From Fundicoccus_A sp052115865 (GTDB lineage: Bacteria > Bacillota > Bacilli > Lactobacillales > Aerococcaceae), in contig NZ_JBQKME010000002.1 in NCBI RefSeq assembly GCF_052115865.1, positions 124,001-188,000 of the forward strand: a stretch of 64,000 bases of DNA, read 5' to 3'. The notes under the pieces are model-generated. The model was given only the letters and a program-made list of their open reading frames with translations, made no database searches and was not told the DNA's origin. Shown one piece after another: positions 44,824 through 54,542 of this stretch (positions within the stretch are counted from its first letter, which is position 1; the number at the start of each line of letters is the position of its first letter). A program made the position numbers and the translations under genes.

Positions 44824-47460
44824 TTATACTTTTTTAAGTTGTTCGATTCTTAATTTCACTGCCTCCAATTGTTTTTGGTAAGAAGCTTCTTTTTGACGCT
44901 CTTCCTCGACAATATTTGCCGGTGCTTTGTTCACAAATTTTTCATTGGCTAGTTTTCCTTGCGAACGTTTTACTTCTTGCGTTAATTTCTTAACATCTTC
45001 TTCTAAGCGTTTAATTTCATCTTCGATTTTGATTAAACCCTCAAGCGGCATTAAAACTTGAGCAAATGCTAATGTTTGGGTCACAATTTCAGTTGGCAAT
45101 TCCGGATTCGTATCAATGGTTAACTGATCTGGATTACAAAAGCGTTCAATATAAGCTTTATTTTCATTCAATAAATCAACCACAGCTTGATCTTGGGCTT
45201 GAATAATTAAGTCTACTTTTTTAGAAAGTGGTGTATTCATTTCATTTCTAATCGTTCTTACTGAACGAATAACCTCTATCAGTTTTTCCATCGCAGTAAT
45301 GGCATCTTCATTTTCGTATGCTGGATTAACTACTGGATAATCTGCTACAACAATGGATTGCGCATTTTCAGGTTTAATTAATTGCCAAATTTCTTCTGAT
45401 ACAAACGGCATGATTGGATGAATTAAACGTAAAATCTGATCTAAAACATGAATCAAGATACTTTTAGTTGTTAAATGTTTTTCTTGGGTATCTTGAAGAC
45501 TTTCTTTAGTCATTTCGATATACCAGTCACAGTAATCATTCCAAATAAAATGATATAAAATACGGCCAGCTTCTCCAAATTCAAACTTTTCAAACAAGCG
45601 TGTTACATCACTAATGGTTGCCTGTAAACGTGCTAAGATCCATTTATCAGCTAGGGTTAAATCATCACCGATTTGAATCGAATCCAAGGTTAAATCACCA
45701 ATATTAAGTAACACGTAACGGCTAGCATTCCATATTTTATTAATAAAGTTCCAAGCAGCACTCATTTTTTCAACACTATAACGTACATCTTGACCTGGAG
45801 CAGACCCATTAGCTAAAAACCATCTTAAAGCATCCACGCCATACTCGTCAATAACATCCATTGGGTCGATTCCATTACCTAAAGATTTACTCATTTTACG
45901 ACCTTGTTCATCACGAATCAATCCGTGAAGTAAAACATTTTCAAATGGTCTCTCACCAGTAAATTCTAAACTTTGGAAAATCATTCGACTAACCCAAAAA
46001 GTTAAAATATCATAACCTGTTACTAAGGTATTCGTTGGGAAATAACGTGCCATATCTTCTGTTTTCTCTGGCCAACCCATAGTAGAAAACGGCCATAGAG
46101 CAGAACTAAACCAGGTATCTAATACGTCTGGATCACGTTCCCAATTTTCATCATCTTGAGGTGCATCTTCCCCTACATAAATTTCGCCGGTTTCTTTATG
46201 ATACCAAGCTGGAATTTGATGTCCCCACCAAAGTTGACGCGAAATAACCCAGTCATGAATGTTTTCCATCCAAGTTAAGAATGTTTGATTGAAACGTAGC
46301 GGGAAGAAATTAATAGCATTTTCACTATCTTGATTATCAATCGTCATTTTGGCAAGTGGCTCCATTTTAACAAACCACTGCGTTGATAGAATAGGTTCAA
46401 CCATTGCATCGGTTCTTTCTGAATGCCCTACACTATGGACGTGTTCTTCAACTTTTACTAATAAGCCTAGTTCTTTAAGATCAGCAATGACTTGTTTTCT
46501 TGCATCAAAACGGTCTAGATTGGCATACTTACCAGCCGCTTCATTCATGGTTCCATCCAAATTCATCACATTAATTTTAGCTAATTGATGTCTTTCACCG
46601 ACTTCATAGTCATTTGGATCATGTGCAGGTGTTATTTTAACGACTCCTGTTCCAAATTCTTGGTCCACATAGTCATCTGCAATAATAGGTATTTCACGAT
46701 TCATTAGTGGTAACATTACTGTTTTACCAATTAAATGTTGATATCTTTCATCGTCTGGATGGACAGCAATAGCCGTGTCACCTAATAAGGTTTCAGGACG
46801 GGTTGTGGCAATTTCAACTTGTTCATCACTGCCAACAACCGGATAATTGATGTGGTAAAAAGCCCCTGTAACATCTTTATGGATAACTTCAATATCTGAT
46901 AAGGCAGTTTGTGCTTGCGGATCCCAGTTAATAATATATTGACCGCGGTAAACAAGCCCTTTTTCATATAAACTAACAAATACTTTATTAACAGCCTTAC
47001 TTAAGCCGCTATCTAGTGTGAAGCGTTCACGAGAATAATCAACTGAAATCCCCATTTTACCCCATTGTTCACGAATAGTTTTGGCATATTCTTCTTTCCA
47101 TTCCCAAACAAGTTCAATAAATTTTTCGCGTCCTAAATCATAGCGTGTTAAATTGTCTTCACGTAGTTTTTCTTCAACTTTTGCCTGGGTAGCAATTCCA
47201 GCATGGTCCATTCCTGGAAGCCATAAGGTATCGAAGCCTTGCATTCGTTTAAAACGAATAATCATATCTTGTAAAGTTACATCCCATGCATGTCCTAAAT
47301 GGAGTCTTCCTGTTACATTTGGAGGTGGAATAACAATTGAATATGGTTCGGCATCTGGATCTTCAGATGGTGCGAATACATCTAAATCAAGCCATCGTTG
47401 GTATTTACCCTCTTCAACCTCTGTAAAATTATATTTTGTCGACATATTTTTAGTTGCCAT
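44824..47460 (-). CDS. valS: valyl-tRNA synthetase
   Basis: This 878-residue class Ia synthetase has HIGH-type PPNVTGRLHLGHAWD, KMSKSLGNG, an editing domain (TTRPETLLGDTA) and the C-terminal coiled coil (EDEIKRLEEDVKKLTQEVK). SD AAAGGAG precedes ATG 47460. A T-box leader controls it. Confidence 0.97.
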   Translation of the reverse strand: MATKNMSTKYNFTEVEEGKYQRWLDLDVFAPSEDPDAEPYSIVIPPPNVTGRLHLGHAWDVTLQDMIIRFKRMQGFDTLWLPGMDHAGIATQAKVEEKLREDNLTRYDLGREKFIELVWEWKEEYAKTIREQWGKMGISVDYSRERFTLDSGLSKAVNKVFVSLYEKGLVYRGQYIINWDPQAQTALSDIEVIHKDVTGAFYHINYPVVGSDEQVEIATTRPETLLGDTAIAVHPDDERYQHLIGKTVMLPLMNREIPIIADDYVDQEFGTGVVKITPAHDPNDYEVGERHQLAKINVMNLDGTMNEAAGKYANLDRFDARKQVIADLKELGLLVKVEEHVHSVGHSERTDAMVEPILSTQWFVKMEPLAKMTIDNQDSENAINFFPLRFNQTFLTWMENIHDWVISRQLWWGHQIPAWYHKETGEIYVGEDAPQDDENWERDPDVLDTWFSSALWPFSTMGWPEKTEDMARYFPTNTLVTGYDILTFWVSRMIFQSLEFTGERPFENVLLHGLIRDEQGRKMSKSLGNGIDPMDVIDEYGVDALRWFLANGSAPGQDVRYSVEKMSAAWNFINKIWNASRYVLLNIGDLTLDSIQIGDDLTLADKWILARLQATISDVTRLFEKFEFGEAGRILYHFIWNDYCDWYIEMTKESLQDTQEKHLTTKSILIHVLDQILRLIHPIMPFVSEEIWQLIKPENAQSIVVADYPVVNPAYENEDAITAMEKLIEVIRSVRTIRNEMNTPLSKKVDLIIQAQDQAVVDLLNENKAYIERFCNPDQLTIDTNPELPTEIVTQTLAFAQVLMPLEGLIKIEDEIKRLEEDVKKLTQEVKRSQGKLANEKFVNKAPANIVEEERQKEASYQKQLEAVKLRIEQLKKV

Positions 47461-47500
47461 AAAATAAAAACTCCTTTCTCATTTTGTGATTTACGACATT

Positions 47501-47737
47501 AAAAACGCCCTATGTCAAATACATAGGACGCGTTTAAACGTGGTACCACCTAATTTATGAAATATATAACTATTTCTCTCTTTTTTGTTAACGAAGTTAT
47601 TCCTCCGTAAAGTACTACTAAAAGTTCATACTTTAACGCTCCAAGCTACCTTCATCAATTTTGAAAGTTTTCACCACAATACTTTCTCTCTAAGGTTAAT
47701 TGATTACTCTTCTTTTCATAGCGCATGGTTATAAGAT
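47501..47737 (-). promoter_or_regulatory. T-box leader of valS
   Basis: The minus strand holds the T-box AGGTGGTACCACG (47539-47551), followed by a terminator (ACGCGTCCTATGT pairing with ACATAGGGCGT) and five U. Uncharged tRNA-Val should promote readthrough. The specifier codon was not fixed by eye. Confidence 0.9.
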
Positions 47738-47743
47738 AATCAC

Positions 47744-47772
47744 AGTTTAGCAAAATTAGCTCATTTACACAA
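47744..47772 (-). promoter_or_regulatory. promoter of valS
   Basis: TTGTGT (47767-47772) and TAAACT (47744-47749) on the minus strand are 17 bp apart, at the expected start of the T-box leader. Confidence 0.65.
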
Positions 47773-47809
47773 GATGCAATAAATATCATTTTAGTTATAT
47801 TATTTTATA

Positions 47810-48565
47810 TCAAGCTTGCATTTCATTATAAACTGATTGAATATTTTCAAATACTTCTGCAATATTGCCATTTATTGTCAATATATTTGGCTGTGCTATC
47901 GTTAAAGTTGTCTTGTTAATCACTAATAAATGTTTCCCTTTAAAATAATGGATAAAGCTAGCAGCAGGATAGACTTTTAGCGAAGTCCCACCAATAATCA
48001 GTACATCTGCATTAGATATGTCTTGAACCGCTTGATTGATTGCCTGTTCATCTAAAACTTCTTCATATAAAACGATATTTGGTCGAACAATCCCATGACA
48101 TAACTGGCATCTAGGGATCCCATCCTCATCAATTTGTAATTGATCATAGGAATATTTTGCTAAACAATCGATACAATAATTGTCATCAACAGCTCCATGC
48201 AATTCGACGACATGTTGACTCCCAGCTTTTTGATGCAAGCGATCAATATTTTGTGTAATAATTTTAATGTTTTTCCCACTCGATTCTAAATCCGCTAGAA
48301 ATTTATGGGCTGTGTTGGGTTGAGCATCAGGATATACAAGATGTTCAAAATGAAAATCAAAAAAAATGGCTGGGAATTTTTTGAAAAAAAATGCTGAAAT
48401 AACTTGCTCAGCGGAATAATGCGTACCAGTCTCTTCATGCAAGATCCCATTGGCCGAACGAAAATCAGGTATTCCACTCTCAGTGGACACACCTGCTCCA
48501 CCAAAGAAGACTATATTCTGGCCAATATGTATGATTTCAGCCATTTGTCGTATCCTTGTGTCCAT
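47810..48565 (-). CDS. SIR2-family NAD-dependent protein deacylase
   Basis: This 251-residue sirtuin has the NAD loop GGAGVSTESGIPDFRS, TQNIDRLHQKAG, the catalytic His in ELHG (H123) and four zinc cysteines (C131, C134, C153, C156). Bacterial members (CobB/SrtN type) deacetylate metabolic enzymes. It stands alone upstream of tpx in the reverse direction of the map. Confidence 0.93.
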   Translation of the reverse strand: MDTRIRQMAEIIHIGQNIVFFGGAGVSTESGIPDFRSANGILHEETGTHYSAEQVISAFFFKKFPAIFFDFHFEHLVYPDAQPNTAHKFLADLESSGKNIKIITQNIDRLHQKAGSQHVVELHGAVDDNYCIDCLAKYSYDQLQIDEDGIPRCQLCHGIVRPNIVLYEEVLDEQAINQAVQDISNADVLIIGGTSLKVYPAASFIHYFKGKHLLVINKTTLTIAQPNILTINGNIAEVFENIQSVYNEMQA

Positions 48566-48622
48566 ATATTATACCTCCATTTCTTCTCTTTCTTTAAATG
48601 TAGCATAAAAATGGATTAAAGC

Positions 48623-48664
48623 AAAAAAGACTATAAAACTCACACTGGAATTTTATAGTCTTTT
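48623..48664 (-). terminator. terminator of tpx
   Basis: AAAAGACTATAAAA (48625-48638) pairs perfectly with TTTTATAGTCTTTT (48651-48664); six U follow on the minus strand. Confidence 0.85.
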
Positions 48665-48676
48665 GATTGTTTGATA

Positions 48677-49171
48677 CTAAATATTATCTGCTGCAGCTAT
48701 CGCATCATCATAGCTTGGTTCATCTGTTCCTTCCGGTACAACTTGAACATATTTAACAATTTTTTGTGCATCGACAACAAATACTGAACGGGCTAGTAAA
48801 TCTAAGCCATCCATGATCAATCCAGTCGCTTGACCAAAATCACGATCAGTATCTGATAAAGTCACCATATCTAAATCATGTTCAGATTTCCATCCTTGCC
48901 ATTCTTCAGGTGTGTTAATACTTACTGATAAAAATTGATAGTCTTTATCTTTAGTTCCTTCAGCAAAGCGTTGAGTTTGAATACTACATACACTTGTTGT
49001 GACATTCGGTACTACGCTTAAAATCGTTGTGTCTTTAATTAAATCATGTAATTGAACCGCATTACCATCTTTGTCTGTAACAGTCGCATTTGGTAACATT
49101 TCTCCAACTTGTGGTGGATTTCCTACTAATCTAATTGGATCACCTTTAAATGTAATTTCCAAAAAACTCAT
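48677..49171 (-). CDS. tpx: thiol peroxidase (Tpx) with a single cysteine
   Basis: Tpx reduces peroxides with thioredoxin or another thiol. The 164-residue protein has the peroxidatic cysteine in TTSVCSIQT (C62). The canonical resolving cysteine of E. coli Tpx (C95) is absent; it is the only Cys in the protein, so a 1-Cys mechanism with an external thiol is likely. Monocistronic. Confidence 0.93.
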   Translation of the reverse strand: MSFLEITFKGDPIRLVGNPPQVGEMLPNATVTDKDGNAVQLHDLIKDTTILSVVPNVTTSVCSIQTQRFAEGTKDKDYQFLSVSINTPEEWQGWKSEHDLDMVTLSDTDRDFGQATGLIMDGLDLLARSVFVVDAQKIVKYVQVVPEGTDEPSYDDAIAAADNI

Positions 49172-49263
49172 CCTTTCTTGATTGGCTTACTAGTTTAATT
49201 GTAGTGATATTTATTATATTAAGCAATCAATATGCTTGGATGACTAAGGTAATTGCTGGTGGA

Positions 49264-50481
49264 TTATAAGAGATGGCTAAAAGCTTCGGTTGTTTGACGG
49301 ATATAATGTTCATCAATTGTCATCACTTCAATGCCATTTAAGGCATCTTCAACAAGACCTTCAACTTCAATCTTCGTCTCTTCTCCTTCAATAATGTCTA
49401 AACGTGGCTTAGTTTTAGGTGTTCGTGGCGCAAAAACAGTACAGCAGTCGTCAAAGGGCTCGTTTGAAATATCATAGCTGCCTATTTGCTCAGCAATGGC
49501 AATGATATCATTTTTATCGGCTGCGATTAATGGACGGAAAATAGGTGAATGGGTTACTTCATTAATTACTTCAATACTTTTAATGGTTTGTGAAGCTACT
49601 TGTCCAAGAGACTCACCTGTTACAATAGCATTCGCATCGCGTGTCTCTAGGAGACGGTCCATAATTCTCAGCATCATCCGACGCATAACCGTCATGGAAA
49701 AATCATCATGTATATTCGCTTTTATTTCTTCTTGGATTTTTGTAAAAGGGACATTATGAAAAACGAGTGATAAACCATATTGGGATAATACGGCAGTTAA
49801 CTTTTTAGCTTTTTCTAGCGCTTGTGGGCTCGTATAAGGTGGACTTGAGAAGTGAACAGCTTCAATTGCCAAGCCCCGTTTAATCATCTGATAACCAGCA
49901 ACAGGCGAATCAAAGCCTCCTGAGAGCATTAACAAACCTTTCCCACTAGAACCATAGGGTAAACCACCTAAACCTGGGGTTGAAAGTAAGCTTAAGTAAG
50001 CTGTATCTTCTAAATGGATGTTAACTCTTAGACTATAAGTTGGTTTGCGTAAATCAACCGATAATTGCGGATAAGCGTAACCTACCGCTGAACCTACTTC
50101 ACGTTGGATAGCCATTGTGTCATGCTCAAATTCTTTATCGGATCGTTTAGCGACTACACGGAAGCTTTCCCCTTCTTCTATTTTAATCTCATTAAATATC
50201 TCTACCGCTAATTTTTTAATCGCTTCAAGATTTTTTCCGACTCTATAGACGGGTTCAAAACGGGAAATGCCAGGTATTTTCGCAATAATATTGCTAATTT
50301 CTTCATAGCTAGCTTCCTTCCATTGAACAAACATAAAATCATGATTGGTAATAATTCTTACTTTTTCTAAATGCTTCGTTTTTAGGCGGATTTGTTCTGC
50401 CATTTTTTGTTGAAACATTTTGCGATTTTTACCTTTAGTTGATAATTCTCCATAGTGGATGAGTATTTCATTCGTTTGCAT
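49264..50481 (-). CDS. thiI: tRNA 4-thiouridine synthase ThiI
   Basis: ThiI inserts sulfur into tRNA (s4U8). The 405-residue protein has an N-terminal THUMP domain (about 60-165) and the PP-loop ATPase SGGFDSPVAGY, without the C-terminal rhodanese domain, as usual in Firmicutes. The cysteine desulfurase gene lies 9 nt upstream and is the likely sulfur donor. Confidence 0.95.
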   Translation of the reverse strand: MQTNEILIHYGELSTKGKNRKMFQQKMAEQIRLKTKHLEKVRIITNHDFMFVQWKEASYEEISNIIAKIPGISRFEPVYRVGKNLEAIKKLAVEIFNEIKIEEGESFRVVAKRSDKEFEHDTMAIQREVGSAVGYAYPQLSVDLRKPTYSLRVNIHLEDTAYLSLLSTPGLGGLPYGSSGKGLLMLSGGFDSPVAGYQMIKRGLAIEAVHFSSPPYTSPQALEKAKKLTAVLSQYGLSLVFHNVPFTKIQEEIKANIHDDFSMTVMRRMMLRIMDRLLETRDANAIVTGESLGQVASQTIKSIEVINEVTHSPIFRPLIAADKNDIIAIAEQIGSYDISNEPFDDCCTVFAPRTPKTKPRLDIIEGEETKIEVEGLVEDALNGIEVMTIDEHYIRQTTEAFSHLL

Positions 50482-50490
50482 AAGGTCCCC

Positions 50491-51633
50491 CTATTTATTA
50501 ATTTGCAATTTTTTGGTTACGTCAGCAATGGCAGTGAGCAGCTGTTGAAGTTCTTCTTTTGTATTTAAATCGGATAAGCTAATGCGAATAGCTGATTTAG
50601 AAACACTATCCGTTACTTGCATCGCTTTTAAAGTATGGTGGTTTGTTTGTCTGCGACTCGAGCAAGCACTTGAAGTTGAAATCAGGATACCCGCTTCAGC
50701 AAAAGCATTCAGTATGACTTCGCCAGGAATGCTAGGTAAAGCAGCTGAAACAATATGTTCGGATGTGTAAGGATAGCCAAAGACTTGCCAGCCAAAATCT
50801 TTAAACTGCTGAACAATGGCTTCTTTAAAAGCTTTTAGTTTTTCTTTTGTCGGCACTTGCTTTTCAGCAGCCATCCGTAACGCTTTAGCCCCGGCTACAA
50901 TAGCGGGTAAATTTTCTGTCCCACTACGTAAACCAGACTCTTGTCCACCCCCATAAATAAATATCCCATTTTCAACACGCTGACGCTTGGCTAAAATGCC
51001 TAAACCGCGAATGCCATGGTATTTATGACTCGACAGCGTCAATAAGTCAATCCGTGGTCGTTTAATAAGGTCTAATTGAGTTGTTATAGCTTGCACCGCA
51101 TCAACATGCCAGATGATTTGGGGATATTTTTTTAAAAGGTTTTCGATATCTGCTAGTGGTTGAATGGTTCCCACTTCATTATTGACGGCAATTGTTGAAA
51201 GTAAAAGTACATTGTCGTTTAACTGTTCAGCGAGTTCGTCAACTTTAATTCTGCCAAACGCATCAACATTTAGCAAAACCACATTGAAGCCTTGAGCCTT
51301 CAACGATGGGATTTGATTGCTAATCGATGGGTGTTCAACCGACGAGATTAAAATCGTATTTTTATTGGGATGAATGGCTTTTTGCTGTTCAACAATGGCT
51401 TGTAATACCCAATTATTAACTTCTGTCCCACTGGAAGCAAAAAATAATTCATGGCTCTTAAAGCAAAGTATTTGGCTCATTTGCAATCTAGCTTGTTCCA
51501 TTAATTTTCGGGATGCTTCACCTGCTGGGTGCGCACTTGATGGATTGGCGTAATATTCCATGGCTACTTGTTGCGCGGTTTGCATCACTTCAGGATAAGG
51601 TTGTGTGGTTGCACTGTGGTCAAAATAAAGCAT
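50491..51633 (-). CDS. NifS-like cysteine desulfurase paired with ThiI
   Basis: This 380-residue PLP enzyme removes sulfur from cysteine as persulfide. Signatures are YFDHSATT, the PLP lysine in SSHKYHG (K204) and the persulfide cysteine in STSSACSSRR (C324). I start at ATG 51633 behind AAAGGAG. The gene pair (NifZ/IscS-like with thiI) is standard in Bacilli. Confidence 0.94.
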   Translation of the reverse strand: MLYFDHSATTQPYPEVMQTAQQVAMEYYANPSSAHPAGEASRKLMEQARLQMSQILCFKSHELFFASSGTEVNNWVLQAIVEQQKAIHPNKNTILISSVEHPSISNQIPSLKAQGFNVVLLNVDAFGRIKVDELAEQLNDNVLLLSTIAVNNEVGTIQPLADIENLLKKYPQIIWHVDAVQAITTQLDLIKRPRIDLLTLSSHKYHGIRGLGILAKRQRVENGIFIYGGGQESGLRSGTENLPAIVAGAKALRMAAEKQVPTKEKLKAFKEAIVQQFKDFGWQVFGYPYTSEHIVSAALPSIPGEVILNAFAEAGILISTSSACSSRRQTNHHTLKAMQVTDSVSKSAIRISLSDLNTKEELQQLLTAIADVTKKLQINK

Positions 51634-51671
51634 GGTGGTCTCCTTTAATCTATTCACTCTTATAAGCAATA

Positions 51672-51710
51672 TAAAAACCTGTCGCATTGATTGCCATGCG
51701 GACAGGTTTT
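51672..51710 (-). terminator. terminator of ezrA
   Basis: AAAACCTGTC pairs with GACAGGTTTT and extends through a CGCAT/ATGCG inner stem with one bulge; five U follow on the minus strand. It separates ezrA from the desulfurase gene. Confidence 0.85.
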
Positions 51711-51738
51711 CTATCTTCATTCATTTAGCCTTATCAGC

Positions 51739-53460
51739 TTACAAGCGTGTTTGTTTTTCTTGGTGATACATGCGACGGACTTGAGTCGGTGCATCTTGCT
51801 CTACACGGCGTAAAGCTTTTTCAATAATCGCTAGGGCTTCTTCATAGCGAAACTCTTGGTAAAATAAATATTGCGCTTCCTTGATAGCTTGATCAACTTC
51901 TGGATAGTCATAGCGGAAACGATTGCTGTGTTGAATCATATATTCAGTTAGCATTGCGCTATCAACGGTATCTTCTGTCAATTCTTCTAAATCAGCTAAG
52001 TTGTCAGCCAATTGACTTTCAAGTTGGTCAATTTCGACCATATCAATTCGAACACGATTTAATTGCTTAGAGAGGTGTTCGATTTGATCGGTAACTTTAT
52101 AAAACAATCCATAGAAATTATCATTTAATCCTGGTAGATGGTTTTTCTCTACTTTACGTTTGAAGTTACGTAATTCCAATTCGTACATATCTAAATTGTG
52201 TTTTGTTTCTTTTTCACGGTGATTTAGATTAGCCAGTCCTTTTAGAATGGCATTTTGATTTTCGTTAATTTCTTCTACACGTTTACGAATTTTCTTAATC
52301 GAGGCTTCGATATTCGTATAAATAGCATTTTGTTCTTCAATGTCACGGGCTATTTGGCGATATTTATTATATTCGATTTCGATTTGATCGGTTAACTCAC
52401 CAATCGTTTCAACTTCATTTTCATGTAAGATGTAAGATTGTGCAATGCGGTCAACTTCAATTCCTGCATAGCGATTATTTTCAGCCACATTATTGATTAA
52501 TGTCTTTAATTGGCCAATGTTTTTGTTGACGTAATCCCGTGATTCGATTTCTGTTTCCATCAAATCATACAAGGAATTAATATTGCGGTCAGCCTTGTCC
52601 ATAAGTGTTTTTGCTTCAACTAAATCCGCTTGTTTAATTTTGTTTTTCGCATCATTTAATTGTTCTTGAATTTCATCAATTGTTTCTGGAACACTTACGT
52701 CTTCAAAATTAAAGCGATTCTCAAGCATGCGTTGATAACCATCCCGTAAGTCCTCAAGTGAATCTTCATGTTGATTCTTAATTTGACTATACATGGCTGG
52801 GATTTTTTCAAGAATTTCTTCAAGACTTGATAAGTCGGATTCCATGGTTTCTAGCATATCTCTAGCTTCTAGGTGGTCGCCATTTTTAGTATATTCGTTA
52901 TATTTGGTAAAGTTTAGTTCTAAATAATTTAAATTTTTCTCTAGTGTTTCAATTGCTGGTCCATAGTCAAAACTATGGTTCATGATATTTTTCCGAGCGG
53001 TATTGTAACGTTCCATTAATTTTTCATGTTGCTCATAATTGTCTGTATCGACTTGTAATAATTCTGTAAGCATATCGTGGAGATCATTGACTTGGACTTC
53101 TGTTTCATCCATCATCTCGCGGGCTTGGGCCATCGCCTTTTTTGATTTAACCAAATTCATTTGCTCAGAATATTGTTCTGCCCCTACGAGTGCAGCTTCT
53201 ATTTCTGTAAACTGAAAATTAGTAATGGTTTGCCACGTAGCCACGATACTTTCATACTTACGTTTAGTTTGACCTGAAAGATCCATATTTTTTAACGTGA
53301 AAAGTTGGTCAGCAATCGATACGGACATCATGTCATCTTTTCGTTGTTCTAGTTCTCTAAGTTCTCTACTGCGTTGTGTCCGTAGGTAATAGATTACACC
53401 GTAGGCAACCAACACAAGAACGACGATTAAAAATAGTATGTCAGTAAACCTCAAACTCAA
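51739..53460 (-). CDS. ezrA: septation ring formation regulator EzrA
   Basis: EzrA is a membrane-anchored spectrin-like inhibitor and organiser of FtsZ rings in Firmicutes. The 573-residue protein has one N-terminal membrane segment (about 6-24, external N-terminus) and then long coiled coils. I start at TTG 53460, eight nt after GAGGGG, giving the family's usual length; the frame extends upstream without an SD. Confidence 0.92.
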   Translation of the reverse strand: MSLRFTDILFLIVVLVLVAYGVIYYLRTQRSRELRELEQRKDDMMSVSIADQLFTLKNMDLSGQTKRKYESIVATWQTITNFQFTEIEAALVGAEQYSEQMNLVKSKKAMAQAREMMDETEVQVNDLHDMLTELLQVDTDNYEQHEKLMERYNTARKNIMNHSFDYGPAIETLEKNLNYLELNFTKYNEYTKNGDHLEARDMLETMESDLSSLEEILEKIPAMYSQIKNQHEDSLEDLRDGYQRMLENRFNFEDVSVPETIDEIQEQLNDAKNKIKQADLVEAKTLMDKADRNINSLYDLMETEIESRDYVNKNIGQLKTLINNVAENNRYAGIEVDRIAQSYILHENEVETIGELTDQIEIEYNKYRQIARDIEEQNAIYTNIEASIKKIRKRVEEINENQNAILKGLANLNHREKETKHNLDMYELELRNFKRKVEKNHLPGLNDNFYGLFYKVTDQIEHLSKQLNRVRIDMVEIDQLESQLADNLADLEELTEDTVDSAMLTEYMIQHSNRFRYDYPEVDQAIKEAQYLFYQEFRYEEALAIIEKALRRVEQDAPTQVRRMYHQEKQTRL

Positions 53461-53624
53461 ATGATTCGCCCCTCTGCCTTTAAATTTATTTCTCTGCGTG
53501 TTTACTATAAAAATAAGCCTAATTATCACATTGAATTATACCATTATAACCAATTTATTTAAAGAGTTGTCTTCAGAATAGTTATATTGTAACGGTAATT
53601 TTTGAATGGTTGCGTCAAGAATAT

Positions 53625-53659
53625 AAAAAGCAGGTAAAAATCAGAAGATTCTCACCTGC
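53625..53659 (-). terminator. terminator of rpsD
   Basis: GCAGGT pairs with ACCTGC with further internal AATC/GATT pairing, followed by five U on the minus strand, 18 nt after the rpsD stop. Confidence 0.75.
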
Positions 53660-53676
53660 AAATAATCGGCTTAAAA

Positions 53677-54285
53677 TTAACCTAATTTATTGTAATATTC
53701 AACGACAAGGGCTTCATCAACTTCAGCATTAAGCTCTTCACGTAATGGGAAGCGGGTTAATGTACCTTCAAAAGCATTGTCATCATATGAAACAAAGTCT
53801 AAACGACTTACTGTTGCTTCTAAGTTTGCTTTTACGATTTCTAAATCACGTGATTTTTCACGTAAACCAATCGTTTGATTTGGTTGAACTAAGTATGAAG
53901 GAATATCAACACGTTTGCCATCAACTAAAATATGACCGTGGTTTACTAATTGACGTGCTTGACGACGTGTATTAGCAAAACCTAAACGGAATACTAAGTT
54001 ATCTAAACGCGTTTCAAGTAAGATCATGAAGTTCTCACCATGCTTACCTTCTTTAATTTTACCTGCTTTGTTAAACAAAGTCGCAAATTGACGTTCATTT
54101 AAACCGTACATATGACGTAATTTTTGTTTTTCTTGTAATTGTAACCCGTACTCAGATAATTTTTTACGTTGGTTACCGTGTTGTCCTGGTGGGAAAGGAC
54201 GTTTTTGTAATTCTTTCCCAGTTTCTGTTAGGGAAATTCCTAAACGACGAGATTGTTTCCATGATGGACCTGTATATCTTGACAT
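53677..54285 (-). CDS. rpsD: ribosomal protein S4
   Basis: S4 nucleates 30S assembly. The 202-residue protein starts MSRYTGPSWKQSRRLG (ATG 54285, SD TGGAGG) and has the S4 RNA-binding domain (RLDNLVFRLGFANTRRQA). It lacks zinc cysteines. The leader upstream has its own promoter and structure and may mediate autoregulation. Confidence 0.97.
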   Translation of the reverse strand: MSRYTGPSWKQSRRLGISLTETGKELQKRPFPPGQHGNQRKKLSEYGLQLQEKQKLRHMYGLNERQFATLFNKAGKIKEGKHGENFMILLETRLDNLVFRLGFANTRRQARQLVNHGHILVDGKRVDIPSYLVQPNQTIGLREKSRDLEIVKANLEATVSRLDFVSYDDNAFEGTLTRFPLREELNAEVDEALVVEYYNKLG

Positions 54286-54299
54286 TATAAAGCCTCCAA

Positions 54300-54454
54300 T
54301 AATTTTTTTGGAGTAAAATAATTCATTAAAAAACCGAATGCGTGCAGTCTCTGACAAGGTTTTCGCAATTAGCAGCCGCAGTTACTCACCATCCTATTGC
54401 TAGGTACAAGACTGTTGACGCGCTTTCTTTTTTTACGCTGCATTATTTTACACT
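54300..54454 (-). promoter_or_regulatory. structured leader of rpsD
   Basis: The 5' UTR contains CAGTCT (minus strand, near 54415) and AGACTG (near 54350), which can pair over a long distance next to GCGT/ACGC. AAAACC and GGTTTTTT then form a terminator-like element ahead of rpsD. In B. subtilis S4 represses its own leader; this may be an analogous element, but I cannot match it to a specific Rfam model. Confidence 0.4.
54369..54443 (-). CDS. very basic 24-residue leader ORF upstream of rpsD
   Basis: ATG 54443 follows AGGAGTG at a 7-nt gap, a good SD. The frame reads MQRKKRKRVNSLVPS, then NRMVSNCGC, and stops with TAA at 54369. Seven of the first eight residues after Met include six Lys/Arg. 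It lies entirely within the rpsD leader structure and covers one arm of the long-range pairing. It may be a regulatory leader peptide. No homolog is known to me. Confidence 0.45.
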   Translation of the reverse strand: MQRKKRKRVNSLVPSNRMVSNCGC

Positions 54455-54460
54455 CCTATT

Positions 54461-54488
54461 ATTATACTTAAAACAAGAATAAATTCAA
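54461..54488 (-). promoter_or_regulatory. promoter of rpsD
   Basis: TTGAAT (54483-54488) and TATAAT (54461-54466) on the minus strand are 16 bp apart, 170 nt upstream of rpsD and just ahead of the leader ORF. Confidence 0.7.
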
Positions 54489-54542
54489 GTGCTTTTTCAT
54501 ATAAATAAATATCTCTGCTGGGAAGTGTGGATTTGATAATGA

